From the NCBI GenBank assembly GCA_029378245.1, contig JARKIF010000056.1, forward strand, positions 186,001 through 250,000: a stretch of 64,000 nt of DNA, written 5' to 3'. This document shows positions 23,067 to 34,497 of the stretch, one piece after another. The first letter of the stretch is position 1, and each line of letters opens with the position of its first letter. The DNA comes from Roridomyces roridus. Its lineage: Eukaryota; Basidiomycota; Agaricomycetes; Agaricales; Mycenaceae. The notes below the pieces were generated by a model, which saw only the letters and a program-made list of their open reading frames with translations, was not told the origin of the DNA and did no database searches. The translations under genes and the position numbers were made by a program.

Positions 23067-23333
23067 TCCATCGAATATTAGGTACTACGCATTAGAACAC
23101 AGATCGAGGACACCCACATCCTGGCTGGGCAGCCTGGGCTTCTCTCTGATTGCCTCCAATATATCTCTACCCGCTCTTCTCCGCTCCGGTACGCCGCCGC
23201 CTGACCAGTGGACCCAGGACAATCCAGCCTTCAAATCACCATTCCATGGCATTCAAACGAACAAGATAAAGCTGCCCCGCATCGAAGACTGTACTCATCC
23301 CTCTTCCGCTTCTTTGGCTTTCAAGCTAAGCTA

Positions 23334-23900
23334 TCGGTTCAATGTCTGCTGGTGTGATGCTTGCTCCCGTGTACGCATATATCTCTTTTTTTTTTTTTGA
23401 TACCTGAGATTGATCTTGAATCGTTGATAATTCTCCAAGTCTCTTTGGAATCACCATATCCACTCGTGACCTACTACAACTCGAACAAAAACGGCTGGAT
23501 GCTCCGCATTTTCGTGGGTGCTTTTCCTCCGTGATCTATGAGCTAGACGTACAAATTGTCAAAGCTTTTGCTGAGCAATACCTCAGACTCCATGACCGAG
23601 ACGGTCCTCACAAGCGGGATGGCTCATGAATTACTTGGTGAGACTGGAAGTTTCATCTCCGGCCACCCTCGTTTAAATCTCACATTACATAACAGCGGGT
23701 GAGGCGCGGCGAGGCTAGTCTCTTTTCCAGACCCTCGGCGCGCAGCTCCGTAAGCTACGCGACGGTGAGGCCAAAATAATCAGATCAAGAACATTCCTCA
23801 CTACGTCATCTCGTGGCCGCCAGGCACCTTCGAACACCACTGGCAGACTATGTTACCTCTGGACCTCTACACGATCTTTTTCAATCAACGCTCGTTGAGC
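23334..23900 (+). pseudogene. DUF6534-type membrane protein remnant
   Basis: The stretch parallels the gene at 48503-50334. It has a short exon ending in MLAP with donor gtgtacgc, an intron containing a 13-nt poly-T run, then LFGITIS with a Tyr-rich segment. Further on, a piece reads like AETVLTSGMAHELL. The later exons are absent. Fragmentary and probably not functional. Confidence 0.5.
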
Positions 23901-23929
23901 TCACAATTCAAACTGTCTTCCTCGTCTTC

Positions 23930-23958
23930 CAGCTGGTTGCAAAATTGTAGGCGGGCTC
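23930..23958 (+). repeat. Isolated copy of the 29-bp terminal repeat
   Basis: Differs from 2655-2683 at three or four positions, without an inverted partner nearby. It is possibly one end of a deleted element of the same family. Confidence 0.5.
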
Positions 23959-24200
23959 TCACCAACGACTGCGTGTGCCCGCGAAGGGCGGGCGGGTGGT
24001 GCAAGTGAATAGAAAGTGTCTTCGACGTCACAATGTTGCGATAACCGACTCCGCTCAGCTGTCAATCTGCCAATTTCCCTCGACTGATTTCCCTCGCTGG
24101 CGGAGCGACGTTGTTCCTATTTATAACTGGCACGCACCTTTTTCAATTATCCGGCCTTTACGGCCAAGGCTCACCCTCAGCCCTCCACAACTCTGCAAAC

Positions 24201-25890
24201 ATGCCATCCGAGTCCCGCCATGCCTACTCGGCCCTGACCCCAGACCATGCTGATTTCGCGTTGCGGCCCTTCGATGAATCACCAGCCTCCAGCAGCGCGC
24301 AGCCTCTCTCAGCAGAAGACGACATTCACTCCAATCCAACGAGATTACAGTCTTCACTCACCTGCGTCCTCCAATTCGTTTCTCTCAATGCTGGGCTTTT
24401 GCTTGTCATGGCGGCTTCTGCCTGCTTCTCTGTTGTCAACCTCACAGTCAAAGTCGTGCGGAATCAAGGAGAGCCTGTAGTAACGGCTCCAGAGGTGCGT
24501 AGATTTGCCAATTCACCTGTGGCCGACTGTTGATTTCTTTTAGATTATAATCGTTGGAATGGTGCGTGATTCAACTTGCTTCATGCCATTGCCTGACTTT
24601 TTGCAGGGGACCACTTATATCTGCAGTGTCGCGTACATGCAAGTATCATCTTGTTTTCATCAACCATCTTCGCGTCAGCGTCAACGGCGTTCTTCACAGG
24701 CTAATACAAAAAGTGCCGGATCCTTTCCTGGGCCCCAAAGAGGTTCGATCATTACTCATTCTACGCGGCTGCACCGGGTGCGTAACTCCACCTTCAACTC
24801 CGAGTCGAGCTCATACGACAAAGGTTCATGAACATCTTTTCGGTTTACTTTAGTCTGCAATATTTGTCGTTGGCGGATGTGACCGTTCTGGGATTCTTGG
24901 CCCCCATGTGCACCGCCGTGACTGGCAGTTTCTTCCTCAAGGAAACCTTCACGTGGAAGGAAGGACTCGCGAGTTGTGAGTTCTTCCCCATTCCCGTCTT
25001 TGTGATTCATTGAGACGGTCGATCAGTCTGCAGCTTAATCGGTGTCGTGCTCATCGCACGACCCGACTTTTTGTTTGGGTCTCAAACCGGTTCTTCGGAT
25101 CATAGAATGCTGGCTATTGGGTTAGTGCAGTAGACAATGGATAGTCAGGACAGTTCCCCTGATTTCTTTTCACAGGGTAATCCTTCTCGGAGTCATGGGT
25201 TCCACGGCTTCAAGTGCGTAAACCCCACCCTTCAAATGAACCCGTACAATTGAATTGCAGTGACGACTATTCGCGCCATCGGCCAACGCGCACACCACAT
25301 GCACCTCCTTGCCGTTTTCTCGATGGAAGCCGTGATCGTTGCATCTGTACTGTCAGTTCGCCTTCTCCCCATCTACGAACGATGTTGAAACCGACTTCAT
25401 TCTACAGTATGATCGCAGGAGGACTACCAGTGGTGGTTCCAACTGACTGGAAGTGGTTTGGGTTGTTCGCCGTGATAGGAATTCTTTCCTTCGTGGCACA
25501 GATCTTCCACACGACGGGTTTTCAGCGCGAGCAAGCGGGTAGGGAGAGTATGGGGTTGTACGCACAGATCATCTTTGCGTCAATTTTAGAGCGCATTGTC
25601 TTCCATACTATGCCAACGCTCCTCTCGCTGCTCGGCACGTGCATAATCATGGCATCTGCAATATACGTCGCGGTGCGTATCCCGTTATCCATTCTCTCGA
25701 TAGACAAACTGATTCCGAACGCTACTAGCTCGCCAAGAAGAATACCTCGAACGAAGGCAAGGTGGAGAGGGAGGAGGATGTAGCGCTTGAGGAGGGTTTA
25801 CTCCCAGAGCGGTCGAAACATCGAACCGAATCCTTGGGTTCGTCGATGAGTGATGATGAATCGGAGATGCATATGCAGGATGTAGACTAG
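24201..25890 (+). CDS. EamA-type drug/metabolite (DMT) transporter
   Basis: Many small exons begin at 24201-24494, 24544-24561 (18-nt microexon, IIIVGM), 24607-24638, 24700-24777, 24824-24975 and 25027 onward. The protein has ten probable helices. Recognisable EamA segments are GLLLVMAASACFSVVNLTVK, KVPDPFLGPKEVRSLLILRG, SLQYLSLADVTVLGFLAP, SLIGVVLIARPDFLFG, IRAIGQRAHHMHLLAVFS and FVAQIFHTTGFQREQAGR. The stop is at 25888-25890 after an acidic tail. Intron 3 (24639-24699) must use a GC donor to keep the frame. The family exports metabolites or moves nucleotide sugars; substrate unknown. Confidence 0.8.
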
Positions 25891-26227
25891 TTGTAAGTAT
25901 GTATATCTACATTCCAAACACGCTCATTCACTCGGAGCGTAGAAACGAATCCTTGGTCTAGTCTGGTCTAGTTTCCTGAATTTGGTTCTTCCTCGTCTGC
26001 GCTTGATCCGTCGGGCCATTTCACGTTTGATCCGTCGGGCCATCATTCCGTCTTGCTCTCCGCCTCCAAGAGGCCGCGCCAGGCTCCAGCCCCGGCCCCC
26101 GTATCGACCTGCACGTCGACTGCTGTTTGGGCAGTTTCGTATTTGCGCCGCGTTCAATACCGTCCCTGTGCCTTCCAAATTCAATCCATTTCAAGGTAGC
26201 AATATACATTTCCGTGGAAGAACAAAA

Positions 26228-27309
26228 TCACAGCCCGAAGGCAACAGTCTCAGCACCGTACATGTCCGTAACAACGCGTGCAGCGCCGCCATCTCCCGCC
26301 CCGGCGGCCACGTAGATGGGCACAAAGTGGTCTTCTCGCGGGTGGCTAGCGCGGAAGCCGGGATGCTGAACGAGGTTCATCAGGGCGGTTTTGCGAGCTG
26401 CGTCCTAGAGAGTCGCAGCAGTTGGCATTATTGCGACCAGAAACAGGGAAAGGACAACGTACATTCTCAACCTTCACCGCCTCGACAATGGCACGGTCAA
26501 AATCGATATGCGCAGGCTGGGCGGTCTCTGGTGCAAAGCAGCCGTAGTCGCCAAGGTCATGAACGGTCAACCCGCCCAATAGAACCAGAATACCTTCCTC
26601 CCTCAACTTGGCCACCGCCTTGCCCACGCCCCAGTTGATCTCAGGACTCAAGCTCGAGTCGAATGAGACCTCCACGATTGGGATGTCGGTGAAGACGTTC
26701 CCGAACATGATGCGGAAGGGGATGAAGACGCCATGATCCAACCCTGGTCCAGTGAATCCACGCCCGTCTTGGCCGCGAGCCTCGGTTTTGGGAGTGAGGC
26801 GCGCACATTGTCCAGCGGCCTTGTAGAGGTCTACGACGCGCTGGGCGAGTGCGGTGTCGCCGCGGGATTTAAATCCAACTTGGTATAATTTGGGTGCGTG
26901 GCCGTAGAAGTCGTACAACAAGGGGTTGGTTTCGCCGTAGTCGGTGACTGAAAGATTCAATTAGCAAGAGACAGCATTTGAAGAAAGGAGACGAGCCTAG
27001 ACGTTCGCCGTGTGTCTCCCAATGGGCACTGAAAACAACGATACCTTTGGGCTGGTATTTCCTGAGGAGTGCCGGCCCAAAGTCCTCGAGAAACTTGGCC
27101 AAAGGCCCGCTCGCGCCAGCCCACCCCATAATAGATGCAGGGGCGCGCCCATGGCAAGGTGTCTCAGAGGACGGGAGCATAGTCATAGGCGACCCGTGGC
27201 CAAAGAAGAAGGCGGGAATCTTCTCGGGGGTGTCGGGGAGCTCGTCGAGAACCTTTCGCCATTGCTGTTGCATAGTCGGGAAGTGGGAGGTTACCATGTT
27301 TTGCTGCAA
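26228..27309 (-). CDS. LigB/DODA-type extradiol ring-cleavage dioxygenase
   Basis: Three exons, 27003-27309, 26463-26947 and 26228-26404. The metal ligands of this family are visible: His in FFGHGSPM, His in VVFSAHWETHGE, and His in GLDHGVFIPFRIMF. GGLTVHDLGDYG follows, and the C-terminus HFVPIYVAAGAGG adds the conserved DHFVP-type motif. It resembles 4,5-DOPA extradiol dioxygenases, which open catecholic rings using Fe(II) or Zn(II). Length (about 320 residues) suits the family. The start could be 27309 or the in-frame ATG 12 bases later. Possible roles are betalain-like chemistry or aromatic breakdown. Confidence 0.85.
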
Positions 27310-28968
27310 TGGAGGTGGGAGAGATACAGAGAGGAAAATAGAGCTGCGACCTTTTGCAGGATCCTATGTAAACTCCACACCCAAAGAAGCAGAGTAAGGG
27401 ACCGTATTTTTAACCGTTTTGTTTACGGGGGTTCCTGAACGGTAAACTGGCTGATATGGCATGTGGTCGTGTCCCACAACTTCTGGGATATACATATTCT
27501 GCTCACCCGGGTGTAAAGAGCATTCTAACCATTTCGTTTGCGAGGGTCCATAAGTTGAACGTTCATTTGTGAGTTGAACGGTGACTCAAGGAACAGATCG
27601 AGTTCCCGATTTGGCTGTACTCTCACTGCGGACAAGGAAGTTCAAATCTCTTTTTAGACCAGAACCTGGCCCATCTGAGTCAACCGTCGGTAAAAATCCC
27701 GTTTGGTTTGGTTCGGAAACAAAGGGATTTGACCTTCCTAAGGGGAACGACAATTCAGCGTGCTCTGGGCCTCGTCCCGCAGTGTCTGGCATGTGGTGGT
27801 GTCGCTGACTGTATTCTTTTTTTTTTCATTCTATTAGTCATGCTCGTTTCGTTCGTGTCCTTCGGCAAACAAAATGAAATCTTTGGATCTCCAGCGGAAA
27901 AGATGAGATTGCGTCTCACGAGATGGCATTTTTGAAATGATCACCGAACCACAAGCAAAATGCCCGTCGGGGAGCTCTGGCCACCTCCGCGTTGATCAGT
28001 ATCAAGTGAGAGTAAATAGAGAACTTGCGCAGAAGCCATACGAGCCCACGTAATGGCTTGGTGACCGTGCGTGCCAAAGTTGGCTCGCGGCGCCCTTGAA
28101 TGGCCTTTGCCACCCAAATGAGGCATATGACGCGCACGTCAAAAAAGCCAACCAATGACTCATAAGGCTTCTGTGCAAACAGGGTAATAGGGCAGGACTG
28201 GGAAGAGTTGAAGGAGATTAAAGCATGCGTCTCTAGATCGCCACCGAGCGTCGGTGACCGACTCGGATACTTGCCATGGCATGCAGAATGAAATATTGCT
28301 CCCGGGCTTGGAAGGACTGACTCAGACACAACTATCAGCTGTGCCGCACAACTGTGGTGTAGTAGGGCCCTGAGCTATACCGTGCTGGGTATTGGAGAAG
28401 CATTGAGGAGACCCAGACTTGACACGGATGGATGGAAAAGACGGCGCACTGAACCCATCGACTCCGACAGCCTGGCGCGTCCATGAAATAATTAGATGAG
28501 AATGCATACGGGTGCCTGCCACGGCGTGTGTAGTCGCATGATGGCGAAATGAACTCCCGGGCGCGGGGAAGTTGACAAGTTGAAAACAGCTTGTGTGTGG
28601 GCTCCGATGTGGCTCACAATCCACTGACTTCGCCACCGCCCCGTCTCATGGCGTGAGGTCGTGTTACCCGTCCGTATCGCGGTGTGGCTTGTGCCTACGG
28701 TATCCATGTCTTGAGCGGGCGCGCTGGCCTGCGGCGGTGGCGCGCTGAAGGACGTAAATGGTGCTTCCTTTTTTATATAGGTTCAAAATCGAAACAAGAT
28801 CGGAACTTTAACTGACACTTGGATCGGAGTCGGATAAACGGGTCTGCTGACTCGCATACTGGATCCCGTAGCGCCGTACAGCTCAATTGCCAAACCCCCT
28901 TGTCAATTTCCTGTCCTACTCGTTCAATAATACTATGCGGTCATTTACGGCTGCACATTTGACTCAGC
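27310..28968. other. Long intergenic stretch, no gene recognised
   Basis: About 1.66 kb between two oppositely oriented 5'/3' ends. Open frames on both strands (for example 27916-28329 minus, 28322-28636 minus) lack motifs and splice logic. It contains a poly-T tract near 27812. Nothing else is supported. Confidence 0.45.
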
Positions 28969-30212
28969 TCAACTCTTCCAGTCTCCCAACTCAATACAAT
29001 CTTCCTCAGGAATAACGAGCGCCCTGGAGCCATGGACGACATCATCGGCCTGTTCAGCCAGTTTCCGGATCGCCCCCATATCTTCATGGGAGAGGGAAAT
29101 ATCCACGCTGCGCAAGTTTTCCTCGAGCCTGGATACCGCCTTCGTCCCTGGGATTGGCACGACTAGCATATAAAATATCAGCGCGCGCCCATCATAGCTA
29201 GAAGGACATACGATCGGGATGCTGGGCCAATATCCACGCCAACGCAACCTGGCTGGGCGTAGCACCGTACTTTTCAGCCAATCGTTGAAATACTTCGACC
29301 AGTTTCACGTTCTTGGGAAAGTTCTCCGGCGAAAAACGGGGATAGTGGCGCCGGGCGTCATCGACTTCGAAGTCATCGAGACTTTGGTATCTAGGGGATA
29401 CTTGTCAGACTCACGGGCACTACAGGAAAGTTTTTTTTTTACCCACCTGCCTGTAATGATCCCACGCGCAAGAGGAGAATGAGCTACAACCGTCACCCCA
29501 AGCTCCCTCGCTACCTCCAAAAATCCGTTCCGTTCGATCCCAAGCTCGAAAGGGTTGTACTCCATCTGTACCGCGACGACCTTGTCCCCAACCCCAGGGA
29601 CGGCTTTCGCTCGGCGCAGTGTGGCAACGCTGCACTCGCTGAGCCCGAGGTACTTGATGACACCGTTATCGACAAACGGGCGCAGCGTCTCGAGGACGAT
29701 TTCGATGGGGACGCTGGGGTCAACGCGAGACTGGTAGTACAAGTCGATGTAATCTGTTTGCAGCGCTTTCAAGGATTTTTGCAGGGCCTCTTTGATATAG
29801 TCGGGCTTGCTGCAGAGGCGACGCTCATGATTGTCAAGCTGAGTGAGTCCGAACTTGGTGGCGAGGAATATGTCTGAGCGCCGACCTGTCTTTGTGCACC
29901 TATACCAACCACCGTTGAATCAACCGCCGGTGGAGACAGAGACCCAGACGCACCAATCCCCAATAATACTCTCGGAACCAGGGTAGAACTCAGACGTATC
30001 CCAAAAGGTGACTCTGCGATCCGCGGCGTAGGTGAGCATCTCGAAAACCTCATCTTTGTCTATGCTGCCGTAGAACCCGGAGAGACCTGGAATGTCGCTT
30101 TGAATAAGTCAAGAGGATGAAAGCCTCAGTACCCACCTCCGGCGCCCAAGCCGATAGCACTGACAGCGGGACCGTTGGGACCCAGGGTGCGTGTGGGGCA
30201 AGATGTCAACAT
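28969..30212 (-). CDS. Aldo-keto reductase
   Basis: Five exons (30137-30212, 29954-30086, 29447-29899, 29212-29390, 28969-29162) give about 344 residues. The N-terminus MLTSCPTRTLGPNGPAVSAI is followed by WDTSEFYPGSE (catalytic Asp and Tyr), FLATKFG (catalytic Lys), QTDYIDLYYQSRVDP, MEYNPFELG, VVAHSPLARG, VALAWILAQHP and VPIPGTK (NADPH phosphate site). The position that normally holds the catalytic His (YYQHRVDP in relatives) is Ser here. The acceptor tatag was used for exon 3 because it alone restores FLATKFG in frame. Substrate unknown. Confidence 0.83.
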
Positions 30213-30424
30213 GCCTGGAGCCTGGCAAGAATGTAAGTAGGACGAGGTTGGCTTTATGTAGGCATTGTACGTACATAGCTCTTCCCATGCACATGTCTCC
30301 AGTTGCCGTAGAGAGGGGAAATTTATAGAAACCGTGAGGCTTTGATATCTACTTTCGCGCCGCCGGTGGGGCCTCTCCGGAGAAATTAGCGGCTGTGTCA
30401 AGGCCTGGATCATTTGGTGTGTTT

Positions 30425-30515
30425 ACGCCATCGTGGTGAGCACACGGATCGCGAGAATGATGAAGACGTGCCAGATCGCATGCGAGCCTGGCGAATGTAG
30501 TTAGTGGAGCCAGTA
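30425..30515 (-). pseudogene. PAQR last-exon fragment
   Basis: The plus strand reads like the complement of the final PAQR exon (gatgaagacgtgccagatcg, then gcatgcgagcct) and continues into intron-like sequence resembling intron 4 of the intact gene. Exons 4 and 3 of the same copy reappear at 36393, beyond the mariner element. Confidence 0.65.
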
Positions 30516-30796
30516 GATGGAAATGCATGCAATGAGTACGGATAAGGCCGCAAGCGGCGAGGGCCGAACCTTTTTTGCAGATTCGTATCTTGCCGGGCGC
30601 CGAGTGCACAGCCACTAGCCACGGAAAAGTTCTACTAGGCATTACAGAAAAGCCCATTGAGCGCCGACACAGCCACTAACCACGGGACAAGGAATTCTTA
30701 TTACAGCGCAATTCAGAAGTATGCGGAAAACGTGAAATTATTTTGAGCTAAGCGAGGATGACATACCAGGACCCCCGGCACCACCCTTGTCAAAAC

Positions 30797-31858
30797 ATGC
30801 CTACCAGAACCATCTCGCGCGACCTAAAGGACCGCATACCCGTTCTCTTCTTTGACAAGGAGTACTCGGTCAGCAAGATATGCTCTGTTCTCGGCGTCAA
30901 AAAGACTATGGTGTACAAAACTCTGGAGTACCACACCCTGCATGGCAAGTCCTACAATCCGTGCGCCAACCGCTCCGGTCGTCCGCGCACACTCAATGAG
31001 ACAGATTTCAAATACATCCAAGCCCTCATCGAGCAGTGCCACACCATCTACATCGACGAGATTCAGGAACGCCTTCTTACTCAACGCGGGGTCCATGTTT
31101 CCATCACCACCATTCTACGCACGTTGCGCCGGCTGGAGCTCACGCGCAAGTGCGTCTCCGTGCGTGCTTTGGAGCGGAACGACTTGCTGCGGTCCGCCTA
31201 CATGAACAAGATGGCAGACCTCATCCCCGACCCAAACATGCTGATGTTCATCGACGAGGCTGCCAAGGATGATCGTACCAGCGGCCGACGCAGAGGGTGG
31301 TCCCTTCGGGGACAGCGATGTGTGCAGCGCCGAGTATTTGTGCGGGGCAAAAGATATTCAATACTCCCGGTGCTTACGTTGGACGGAATCGTTGCACACG
31401 ACATCATCGAGGGATCAGTCAATTCAGAACGCTTCGTGCAGTTTCTCGAGGAGCATGTGGTACGTGTTATAACTTGTGCACGTCCCCGTCTGACTTGAAT
31501 ATGTAGCTTCCATTGACGAACCCTTACCCTGGGCCACGCAGCGTTCTCGTGCTCGATAATTGCAGCATACACCATGCGGAGGAAGTGCGTGCGCTAGTGG
31601 AAGATCAAGCTCGTACGTGTTCTTGCATATAAACTGTCTTTTTTTCATTCACACTGTGCTCCCCCAGTATGCAAACTTGTATTCCTGCCCCCGTATTCTC
31701 CAGACCTCAATCCCATCGAACAGGCTTTCTCCGCAATCAAGTCGTTCCTCCGCCGCCACTGGAAGGAGTCGGGGTTGAGTGTAATGGATCGTGCGTGTCG
31801 CAACATCACTCCGGAGAAGGCATGGGGTTTCTTCAAGGCATCGGGTTATGTAGTATAG
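30797..31858 (+). CDS. Tc1/mariner DDE transposase
   Basis: Three exons, 30797-31459, 31507-31612 and 31668-31858, encode 319 residues. An ATG at 30758, inside the inverted repeat, would add 13. The N-terminus has a helix-turn-helix (FFDKEYSVSKICSVLGVKK) and a second DNA-binding unit after GRPRTLNETD. The catalytic triad is intact: Asp in MLMFIDEAAK, Asp in SVLVLDNCSIHH, and Glu in PPYSPDLNPIEQAF with 35 residues between the last two. The absence of stops or frameshifts suggests recent activity. Confidence 0.88.
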
Positions 31859-32063
31859 CTGAAAGACAGTGAGACCGGTCAGAGGATTGGGAATATTCGT
31901 TACAATAGCGCTTGCCGCGCTGAAATACATTGATTTTGATTCGGGACGAAGACTTGTGAATGGGCAATGGATTATGTTGTCTAAATTCGATCCACGTTGG
32001 CTGTTCTCCCCTGAGAAGCCTTTCTCTGAATGCATGTAGGATTCTCTAGACGGCCAAAAGCTT

Positions 32064-33700
32064 TGTTGACTATAGACGATGAGGAGGAGAGAGAGAGCCC
32101 GAGGGATATATTCCAAGATGGAGGGGCGTTACAAGAGGCTATCAAACAGGTACGTACGAGACAGATATAAGTAAATGATCGGATGGTGATACGGAAAGGA
32201 GAACTAATTAAAATACCACAGCTTGGCAACGCCGTGCGCGGATCGACCTTTCAACACTCCCACTGAGCCGCGCACGCCCGAATGCTCCCACTGAAGCCAA
32301 AAACAATCTAGAACTGGTACGTCTCCACGGCATTAGCTGTCGTCGACGCAAAGCGTGGGTTGGGAACGAGGGGACCGGGCTCCGGGCAATCACGCTGATA
32401 GTGGCCCTTGGCGCGGCACTTGAAGCAGGTGATACGGGAGATGTCGATGGTGCGAGTAGCGAGGACGGTGGCCTGGGTACGGGGGAATCAATGGCGCCGG
32501 CAACGGCCGTATTGAACTCCTGCCGGCGTTCCTCGGCAAGGAGACGATTAACGACAAAGTCGAGATTGTCGTTCTGGGGATGCGCGTCGAGCGCGACGAT
32601 GAGCGAGTCGTATGATTCGGGGAGGGACATGAGGAGGGTCGCAATAATGTGCGTGTCGGAGGGTTTATCGCTGAAGAGACGCCCGAGACGATCAGCTTGT
32701 CCACGAACAGCAGCAATATATGCGCGCATCGTGGACGACTCGATGGGCTTGCGAAGCGCGTAGAATGCGCGCCATGCGCTGGTGACGGTTCCGAGGCCCG
32801 TGGCCTGGTGAATCTCGTTGAGACGTGCCCACATACCCGCGGGATCCTCCTCGAATTCACGAACGTGGGGGATTTGGGATGAGTGCAAGCGGCTGAGTAT
32901 CACCGCAGTTGCGAGGTCGCGACGAGTGACCCAGCCTTTGACGACCTTGGAGTTGTCGCTGCCGATGGGCCGGGGATCGGTGCCGAGGACAATGCTGAGC
33001 ACACCCTTGTTACGGAGCTCGACACGGGCGTCGAACGCCCAGTCGTCAAAGGGTGTCTCATCGGTGAGTTTGAACTTGGCCGCTTTGTGGGCGGCGGACA
33101 ATGCGGCGGCGGATGGATCCATGTTGTGCGGTGGTGGCGGGAGTCAGGGGTTCGGGGGACGATTCGGATAGGGAGTACGACTCGAGGAAGTCGAGGAAGG
33201 CGAGCTGGGCGTGGAGAGTTGCGTTCTCTGGACCAGGATGCGGGAAGTAGCCGCGAGCGACGAGTCGGGGTGGACGCGATGGGGACGATATTAAACGGAG
33301 GCCGGTGGACGCGAGTACGGGCGGGGTGAATACACCACGGGGGTCAACGGGGGTCGCGGGATCCAGGGTTACGGGTTGGACGAGGGCCGTCGCAATCTCT
33401 CTGCGAGTCGACGGTTCCGAGGACGGGTTCAGGGGTACGAAAACGGGGTACGAATGAGCGAGACAGACGAGTGGGTACGAAGTCAGAAGAGCTCGGGGCC
33501 CATAACCTGTTGACTATAGACGATGAGGAGGAGAGAGAGAGCCCGAGGGATATATTCCAAGATGGAGGGGCGTTACAAGAGGCTATCAAACAGGTACGTA
33601 CGAGACAGATATAAGTAAATGATCGGATGGTGATACAGAAAGGAGAACTAATTAAAATACCACAGCTTGGCAACGCCGTGCGCGGATCGACCTTTCAACA
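32064..33700 (-). mobile_element. Gag-only LTR retroelement (copia-like)
   Basis: Direct 193-bp LTRs at 32064-32256 and 33508-33700 differ at about one base, begin TGTTG, end CAACA, and are flanked by the 5-bp duplication agctt (32059-32063 and 33701-33705). The coding strand is minus. Just inside the 5' LTR (at 33507) lies ggttatgggcccc, a plausible primer-binding site, and a purine stretch (gtgggagtg) precedes the 3' LTR. Only a gag-like gene is present, with no protease, integrase or reverse transcriptase, so movement would depend on another element. Confidence 0.9.
32208..33122 (-). CDS. Gag-like protein of the LTR element
   Basis: The frame starts MDPSAAALSAAHKAAKFKL, runs through TPFDDWAFDARVEL and LHEIHQATGLG-like residues, and includes SLPESYDSLIVALDA and VVNRLLAEERRQEFN. 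This is the arrangement of copia gag (UBN2/DUF4219-like). A CCHC zinc knuckle, CFKCRAKGHYQRDC, lies near 32390-32430 but in another frame, so a single-base shift around 32475 separates it from the main frame. Either programmed shifting or a mutation is possible. The zinc-knuckle frame ends at a stop near 32310. Confidence 0.7.
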   Translation of the reverse strand: MDPSAAALSAAHKAAKFKLTDETPFDDWAFDARVELRNKGVLSIVLGTDPRPIGSDNSKVVKGWVTRRDLATAVILSRLHSSQIPHVREFEEDPAGMWARLNEIHQATGLGTVTSAWRAFYALRKPIESSTMRAYIAAVRGQADRLGRLFSDKPSDTHIIATLLMSLPESYDSLIVALDAHPQNDNLDFVVNRLLAEERRQEFNTAVAGAIDSPVPRPPSSLLAPSTSPVSPASSAAPRATISVIARSPVPSFPTHALRRRQLMPWRRTSSRLFLASVGAFGRARLSGSVERSIRARRCQAVVF

Positions 33701-33717
33701 AGCTTGAAACGGGAGCA

Positions 33718-34303
33718 TGTTACGTCCCGTTCCATTCTCACCAACTCCGGACCAATTTTGATCCAACTCCGGTTCCGGCTCCAACAACCCCGGATCAATC
33801 TTGACCGGACTCCGGTCCTCGTTCGGACTTTTGCCCTTCTTCAATTTCATTCCATCCTTCACCCACTCGACCTTACTCCGGTGTAGATATTCACTCCGGT
33901 ACCTCCGGTTTCTCCGGGGTATCCACCTCCACTCCGGGGTCCGAGTTTTTTACCTTGTCACTTTCTCCATATTCATCTGGGTATACATCAGTGGGCATTT
34001 AGTATATAAACCTCTGTACAAGCGCCATGTAACTCAGTTGGAATATTAACGTTCCTGGTCTATTCGACCTTGGCTGCTCCGAGCCCTCCTCTCCTCCTTT
34101 ATCGTCTCGTCCGGATTGCTTCCCTTGGAAGTAGCGTAGGGAACCCGGTCACCCTGGGTCTTTGTGGTGTCACCGGTTGGACTCCATCTCCCTCCTCCGA
34201 CTTTTCGTCCCTCTCCGGAGTCCTTCGTCCCGGAGTTCCGGTCATTCTTACTCCGGTCGTCCTTATCCGGGATTCCAGTCAGCCTCGGATCCGGCACCTA
34301 ACA
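33718..34303. mobile_element. Solo LTR
   Basis: A 586-bp unit begins TGTTACGTCCCG, ends CACCTAACA, and is flanked by the 5-bp duplication gagca (33713-33717 and 34304-34308). It contains many ACTCCGG units between about 33745 and 33935 and a TATA-like tatataaac near 34005. It is unrelated to the 193-bp LTRs beside it. It arose by recombination between the two LTRs of a lost element. Confidence 0.85.
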
Positions 34304-34497
34304 GAGCAACGAGTCTTCAGAACATGAAGCTAACCTCAGTGGCTGTCTCCGTGATCTCAGCAAGAACTTCCATGTGAAAGGCAAGTTGAATGGAGGGTAT
34401 TTCAATGCCATTTGCGAGCAAGAAGCCCTGTAGGCCGTGGAGAGACATTGGTCTTTGTTGGTTGATGTATTTGACCCGTAACTTTCTTTTATTCTCT

